A DNA stretch of 64,000 nucleotides from Cladochytrium replicatum (taxonomy: Eukaryota > Chytridiomycota > Chytridiomycetes > Cladochytriales > Cladochytriaceae). This document shows positions 59,501 to 64,000 of the stretch, piece after piece. Positions within the stretch are counted from its first letter, which is position 1, and the number at the start of each line of letters is the position of its first letter. The position numbers and the translations under genes are program-made. The notes beneath the pieces are model-generated. The model saw only the letters and a program-made list of their open reading frames with translations. It was not told the origin of the DNA and made no database searches. Where the stretch lies: the NCBI GenBank assembly GCA_025526935.1, contig JAHLKD010000117.1:99171-163170 (forward strand), in the 5' to 3' direction.

Positions 59501-60615
59501 GCAATAATCAGCGATTTTGAGACTGAAGAAAGTACACAATTCTTCCAAGGAGTAGTGACCTGGAATGTTGACAGACTTTGGAAGCCAGAAATCACAATTG
59601 GACTAAATGGAATTATTGTTCCATATGTCAGAGAAGGTTTAAGATTCATTTTAGGTGATAATGCTTCAAAGAATGAAGAAACCTATCCAGTTCCTTCTGA
59701 GAAACCACTTCCTAATACTCCTTATCAAGATACACACTCAAAGAGAGCAAAGCAGTCTTCAGAAAATTCAAGATTTGCCCCACATCTTGTTGAGTCACAG
59801 TCAATAAGATCAAGATTAGGTCCAGACGCTAAAGGAAAAAGGGCACCACCTCCACCACCTCCAATAAGCATTGATTTTTCATCAGCAATTGAAATATTTC
59901 GAATATTCCCTGCAGCATTTGAGCTCACAGTGCAACTATATGAAGATTGGCTTACAGTCTTTGGCGATTATCTGAGGAAACAGGCATTGGGTCTTGAAGA
60001 GTCAACTGGAGAACTTTCAGCACATGATGAGCAACTTCTATTGTCATATAATACAATTTTACAATTAAGAGGTGGTCAAGATACTCCCTGTTACTGGCCT
60101 CCTTTATTAGGAGAAGGAAATGAAAGCATACTTCGGGAGATAGCTGAACGACTTGTCACTTATCAGAGGGTATGTTTTAATTGTTATAGATACGAATATT
60201 TCCAAGTAACAAGGCATATTGCAGGTTGACAGTGACTATCTTCATCCATTCCTTGAAAACAGAGCAAAACTATTAGCAACAGTTAATCTTTATGTATCGC
60301 AATATTTTTCAGTGCGTCACAACTTGACTCAATTCCTTGGGCAAGAAATCATCAATGCAGAAGAAACAAAACTCTTTGTCAAAATTGGTTTAGAGCTTGC
60401 TCTTGCTTTTCTTACACTCTATTATAGTGTACTGGCATTAGAAGGCCTAATTGAAGAATTTGTTGGAATCCAAAAGGTGGATTTAAATGACTCGCAGTAT
60501 ATTCAATTCTGATTTTGTTCATTATTAGGATCCAAGAATGGAAGAGTCAGCCTCAGTTGAAAAAAGTTTCATTGTATGTCAGGATGCACTTCAGAGTGTT
60601 CAAGAATTAGTGTAA
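50502..60615 (+). CDS. TAO3: Furry/Mor2/Tao3 cell-morphogenesis scaffold
   Basis: Giant armadillo/HEAT-repeat scaffold of the NDR-kinase (RAM/MOR) polarity pathway. Exons: 50502-50632, 50697-50878, 50925-50988, 51046-51176, 51232-51562, 51621-51764, 51811-51909, 51962-53831, 53886-55927, 55976-60169, 60225-60476, 60529-60615; about 3,175 residues. Conserved N-terminal signatures: HSVLQTLFLRFVKAADAKL, DPHFDRILQSLGSASKHCP, RRANLDFFAEFLGTLSGLRF, PLITTLLCVSRKDFYLRHF and LVSLTRLLWVYLFRNGEA. The C-terminal exons carry EVVAIFSFVEPEIVQLWGE-type repeats. The very 5' end is unsure: the first exon is taken from a TAAG acceptor at 50501, and an ATG-led frame at 50392 (MGSYNERVTEAL) may provide the start through an unseen splice. 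It follows the TCP11 stop by under 200 bp. Codon use becomes A/T-rich and CpG-poor after about 52.4 kb. Confidence 0.88.
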
Positions 60616-60850
60616 ATTAACTGCTTGTTATGATATAATGAACAGTCAATATATATGTTAATTGCTTTTCGGAGGGGTATATAAGTATGCAAGAACTTTG
60701 TGAAAGTGGTATGAAGTAGAATATAAATCGAGCGTTGAAAGTTAAGTAGCTCGTGTGGTTGAAGCTAAAATTGGATAGCTGTCGTTGTAAGGTGTCATTC
60801 ATCCCCAAACTCATATCTAAACCAAACTGGATTATGTTAATAAACATGTT

Positions 60851-61034
60851 GAATTAATGAACAAGATGTCAAAAAAAAGATTAATGATTAGGAGTTGAAT
60901 TAATGACCAAGATGTCAGAAAAAAGATTAATGATTAGGAGTTGAATTAATGAACAAGATGTCAGAAAAAAGATTAATGATTAGGAGTTGAATTAATGAAC
61001 AAGATGTCAGAAAAAAGATTAATGATTAGGAAAA
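60851..61034. repeat. Four tandem copies of a 46-bp unit
   Basis: Copies begin at 60851, 60897, 60943 and 60989 with gaattaatgaMcaagatgtc, then an A-run, then gattaatgattaggagtt. Copies differ by one or two bases, so the array is young. It lies just after the Furry gene. Confidence 0.9.
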
Positions 61035-61215
61035 AAAATTTAACAAAAATGATTAGCAACAATGATCCGTGACCAACAGGTCTCTCTGCATCCCGTTGTT
61101 GGATTATGAACGTTACAGGACTCTATTACTACAGTCACTCATAACACACTACAACATAATAGATAGACTGGAGACATCCAGGAGTTCTCTATGCAGATGC
61201 AGAGAGACCTGTCCG

Positions 61216-61345
61216 TTGTTTGTCCAAAATCTCCACCAACCATACACCTTGATAACAAGCTTCTCTGCCACGCCGGGGGATATCCTTGTCAGGAAACCAG
61301 AGGCAACGCCAGACCACAGGGTCTTCCTGCTATAGATAGTGGATC
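61216..61345. repeat. Duplicated segment, copy 1
   Basis: About 130 bp from ttgtttgtccaaaatctcc to tatagatagtggatc, repeated at 61743-61857 with small deletions. On the minus strand both copies keep the same frame (STIYSRKTLW, then PGVAEKLVIKVYGWWRFWTN), suggesting former coding sequence. Confidence 0.8.
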
Positions 61346-61390
61346 CCACCTCCCTAACAGTTATTCCAAGCCGGAATGTTAATAACATTC

Positions 61391-61588
61391 GGACGGACCG
61401 CCCGACGCGAATTTATTAAATGCGGACGGACCGTCCACCTCGAATTTATTAGCCACAGACGGACCGTCCAACGCGTTTTTATTAGGCGCGGACGGACCGT
61501 CCAACGCGTTTTTATTAGGCGCGGATGGACCGTCCAACCCATTTTTATTAACCATGGACGGACCTTCCAGATGCAATTTATTCTGCTT
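61391..61588. repeat. Six tandem copies of a 33-bp minisatellite
   Basis: Copies start at 61391, 61424, 61457, 61490, 61523 and 61556, exactly 33 bp apart, each with ggacggaccgtcc (near-palindromic) and a ttttattaggcgc-like tail. Being 33 bp, it keeps frame: the minus strand reads NKNALDGPSAP repeats and the plus strand RRGRTVQRVFI repeats. It sits between the two copies of the duplicated segment. Confidence 0.9.
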
Positions 61589-61742
61589 CAACTGTAATTC
61601 ATGCTATCTCAATCTCTCTTGTAGGTGGATTTTTCACTAAGTCTTTTCATTTCATGGGTTAGGCGATGATGCTGTTGGGAGAGACTCCTTTGATTTCGTG
61701 GGCTAGAGCATGCTACTGGTGTAGAGAACTGATTCTTTGTAT

Positions 61743-61857
61743 TTGTTTGTCCAAAATCTCCACCAACCATACACCTTGATAACAAGCTTCTCTGCCACCC
61801 CGGGGGTTATCAGGGCAAGACCTGGCCACAGGGTCTTCCTGCTATAGATAGTGGATC
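61743..61857. repeat. Duplicated segment, copy 2
   Basis: Second copy of the 61216-61345 segment. It has lost about 15 bp in the middle (gtcaggaaaccagaggcaac region of copy 1) but keeps the minus-strand frame PGVAEKLVIKVYGWWRFWTN. Confidence 0.8.
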
Positions 61858-62177
61858 TCAACTTCCTCTCCGGCCATACCACAGCTTCTACCGCTGCTAT
61901 TAGTGCAACTTCCACTCTCGTCAAAGCTAGTCAACAATCTGAAGTATGCTCTCACACGGTACAGTATATACTAGGTGCTCATGGTCCTACCGTTAGATGC
62001 AATCTAGCAGCAGTGATGTTTCTGCAATGGACTGCAATGAGTTTGTTCAACCAGGTATCACTGAAACCACTCCTAAATCTGCCCCTGGTGAGCTTCTCAC
62101 TACATGTGAACATACCCAATCTCGACCTTTCTCACTAAAGGGCTCATGTTTTTTGAGTAGCCGGGCCAATCTCGATC

Positions 62178-64000
62178 ATGTCCATGTTAGACCAGCTGAG
62201 CAACCGCATCAAGGAACCCAGGATGGAGTGGATCACCAGGGAAGATGGCATGCTCGTGTGCACGCTTTGCACTGGCAAGGACCACAGGGAATACAAGGAG
62301 AGAGATGCTTTGAGGAAGCATTGTCGAGCTTCCCATCCCGCCAAGGAAGGGTTGGGCACCAATCCTAGAGTTCATACAGAGGAGTTCCTACGCGACGCGT
62401 TCGAGGTTGCGGGCCTCCCGGCTGCTGGCCAAGAAGGGGTTGACATGGTTCTTCGCATTCTGCAAGGCACTGTCAAGAGAGATAAGAACAGCCTCAACAA
62501 TGACAGTTACGAAGAGGACCTCGCCAACGTACGTGTAGCACCCCTTCACAATGAGAACCCTGTGAACAACCCTCTGATTCAGAGCGCCATAGCTACAGGA
62601 AACCTTAGGCGTAAGCTTCCTTCATCAGGACTGCTGAAAGCATCTCACCTCTATCATTTCCTATCCTCCAGGCATAGCCTTGGATTTCTTCATAGCAGAA
62701 GAGTTTGGTGTGCTGGTTTGTATCAGCTGTGGCATTCTCGTGGACGCGTCTTCATGCGGGGCCCATGTCCAAAAGTACCACAGTCAGGTCGACAGGAGCA
62801 CCCGCCTGATTGCTTCAAGAGCACTTTTGAATCTAAACGTGGTTAACCAGCTTACACCGCTGTGGAACAACAAGGTCATTCTGGAGCGTATAGACAGAGA
62901 CAACAACAAGCTTGCCTCATTTACCCCAATCCCAGGAGTCTGTGTACAGGATGGTTTTCAGTGCCGAGGCTGCGGCTATGTGTGTGGCACCTTATCTACC
63001 TTTCAAAAGCATTGTTGCAAGTCCAATCCAGCAGCAAGAGGTACCTCTCCAAAGCAGGTCAAAGTCCAGAGTATTGTCATGCCGTACTATGGACTTCACG
63101 GTTACTGGGTCGTGCAAATGGCTCCTCTGGCACCCTATTCCCCTGATCCATCCTTGCAGCTCACTGAAATGCAGAAGGCAAGCCTGCAGTTGCTGCTTGC
63201 TGACGCATTCACCTCTGTCCCTGCCTTGAAGCTATCTGAAGAGCTTCCTCCCTGGATTCTTGGTTGCGACTTTCACCATGTGGATCCTAGGCACAGGAGC
63301 GGCCAAAAGATCAACGAGCGCATCACGTGGAAAGATGTTGTCGGGGAACAAAACCAGGACATTGGCCTGGGGTTCAACCGCAAGGAGCTGGGGAAGACTA
63401 TGGTTGCCTACCACAAGGCACTGCAATCACGGATCATGCGAATGCCCTTCATGGTCAGGCAGGAAATCATGAAGCCCAGGTTTGATCAGGAGCAGCAAGT
63501 CAACGAGAAGCAGAAATTCCGACAGCTTCGGGACGCAACACTGTCACGCTATGCACAGACATGGACCTGTGTTCTGTGGCTGACGATCTTGGTGTGGAAG
63601 CGCATTATAGAGACACCCTTTGTGCAGATCAGCAGCTCATTGGGAGCATCTTTGGAGCAGTTTGCAAGAATGTTGAAGCAGAAGGTTGGAAACTCTGGAC
63701 CTGAAGAACCAACAGGAATACCACTGTTTGATCCAGTAGGGGATCAGGGGCTAGACGTGGCACAGCTGCTGTCGGGCGACACCAATCATGAGGACGAGGT
63801 GGACTCTGAAGAAAGCTCCAGTGAGTCAGGCGACGAGGATCAGGAAAGTCCGGTGGGGCCAACACATCTTCTCCCTGTTGGATCTGCGGCAGAGACAGGA
63901 GAAGAACTTTTTGCAGCTCTGCTTGCTGTTACAGAGTCTCTCTTCCAAGCAGAAACTGTCATATCAACCATCCCCGAAAAGGTGTTCAACAATCCCTTTT
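62178..64000 (+). CDS. OrsD/DUF3505-like zinc-finger protein, cut by the window edge
   Basis: Two exons, 62178-62610 and 62672 to beyond 64000 (intron 61 bp, GTAAGC donor, TCCAG acceptor). The second exon is open for over 440 codons with no stop. Three Cys2-His2-type modules: VCTLCTGKDHREYKERDALR with KHCRASH near residue 28-54; VCISCG with GAHVQKYH; and CRGCGYVCGTLSTFQKHC. The second and third, spaced about 70 residues apart, match the layout of the OrsD/DUF3505 domain of fungal genomes, often found beside or fused to RecQ-like helicases in repeat-rich regions. A helical region (WILGCDFHHVD, FNRKELGKTMVAYHKALQS) and an acidic patch (SEESSSESGDEDQES) follow. Domestic function unknown; the repeat-rich setting suggests a mobile or subtelomeric gene. 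Family assignment is by pattern and tentative. Confidence 0.6.

Noticed and set aside
60617-60847. Minus-strand ORF rich in Phe/Ile/Tyr after the Furry gene
   Set aside because: Short, A/T-driven hydrophobic frame in the 3' flank with no splice or motif support.
1-64000. CRISPR arrays, tRNA/rRNA genes or bacterial operons
   Set aside because: The tandem repeats lack unique spacers of constant length, no cloverleaf or rRNA signature was recognised by eye, and all supported genes have spliceosomal introns or eukaryotic family membership.

Overview
The window is eukaryotic nuclear DNA, most likely from an early-diverging zoosporic (chytrid-like) fungus. It carries fungal genes (Hsp104 disaggregase, an ENA-type cation ATPase, a Zap1-like zinc factor, a Furry/Tao3 morphogenesis protein, a TCP11/Sok1 protein) next to genes better known from animals (a CHID1-like GH18 protein, sepiapterin reductase). 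Introns are numerous and very short: most are 44-64 bp, with GTANGT-like donors, CTAAC/CTGAC-like branch sites and AG acceptors. I joined exons by hand, requiring frame continuity and family-like protein sequence across each junction. No rRNA, tRNA, CRISPR or bacterial-style operon was seen.

Layout. 1-3.6 kb: decayed Ty3/gypsy chromovirus (RNase H, integrase and chromodomain fragments) plus small repeats. 3.7-4.95 kb: truncated XPB-helicase-like pseudogene and unresolved minus-strand coding fragments. 4.96-6.5 kb: four-exon glycosyltransferase like the N-terminal half of L-arabinokinase. 7.6-10.7 kb: HSP104 with heat-shock elements and a possible UGA-CUA readthrough extension. 12-15.9 kb: ten-exon ENA-type P-ATPase (minus). 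16.9-20.4 kb: two tandem FAD monooxygenases (minus). 20.6-22.4 kb: leucine-rich-repeat protein. 22.6-26.7 kb: PMCA-type calcium ATPase (minus). 27-28.8 kb: Zap1-like zinc-finger protein (minus). 29-30 kb: sepiapterin reductase (minus). 31-34.6 kb: KNL1/Spc105 kinetochore protein in 19 exons. 35.3-36.7 kb: CHID1-like GH18 protein (minus), divergent by 48 bp from a RanBP3/Yrb2 gene (36.8-38.4 kb). 38.9-40.2 kb: SAM methyltransferase. 41-43.6 and 44.2-45.8 kb: two membrane proteins of unknown function. 47.2-50.3 kb: TCP11/Sok1. 50.5-60.6 kb: Furry/Mor2/Tao3. 60.8-64 kb: minisatellites, a duplicated segment, and a zinc-finger gene of the OrsD/DUF3505 kind that runs off the right edge.

The two edges look like repeat or transposon territory; the middle is compact, gene-dense housekeeping DNA. 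Functional themes are ion transport (two P-type ATPases, a zinc-response factor), proteostasis (Hsp104), nuclear transport and chromosome segregation (RanBP3, KNL1) and cell polarity (Furry, TCP11). Adjacent genes do not form an obvious pathway. The most notable signals are the possible Hsp104 stop-codon readthrough, a sharp within-gene loss of CpG in KNL1 and Furry, and the repeat/OrsD-like region at the right end.
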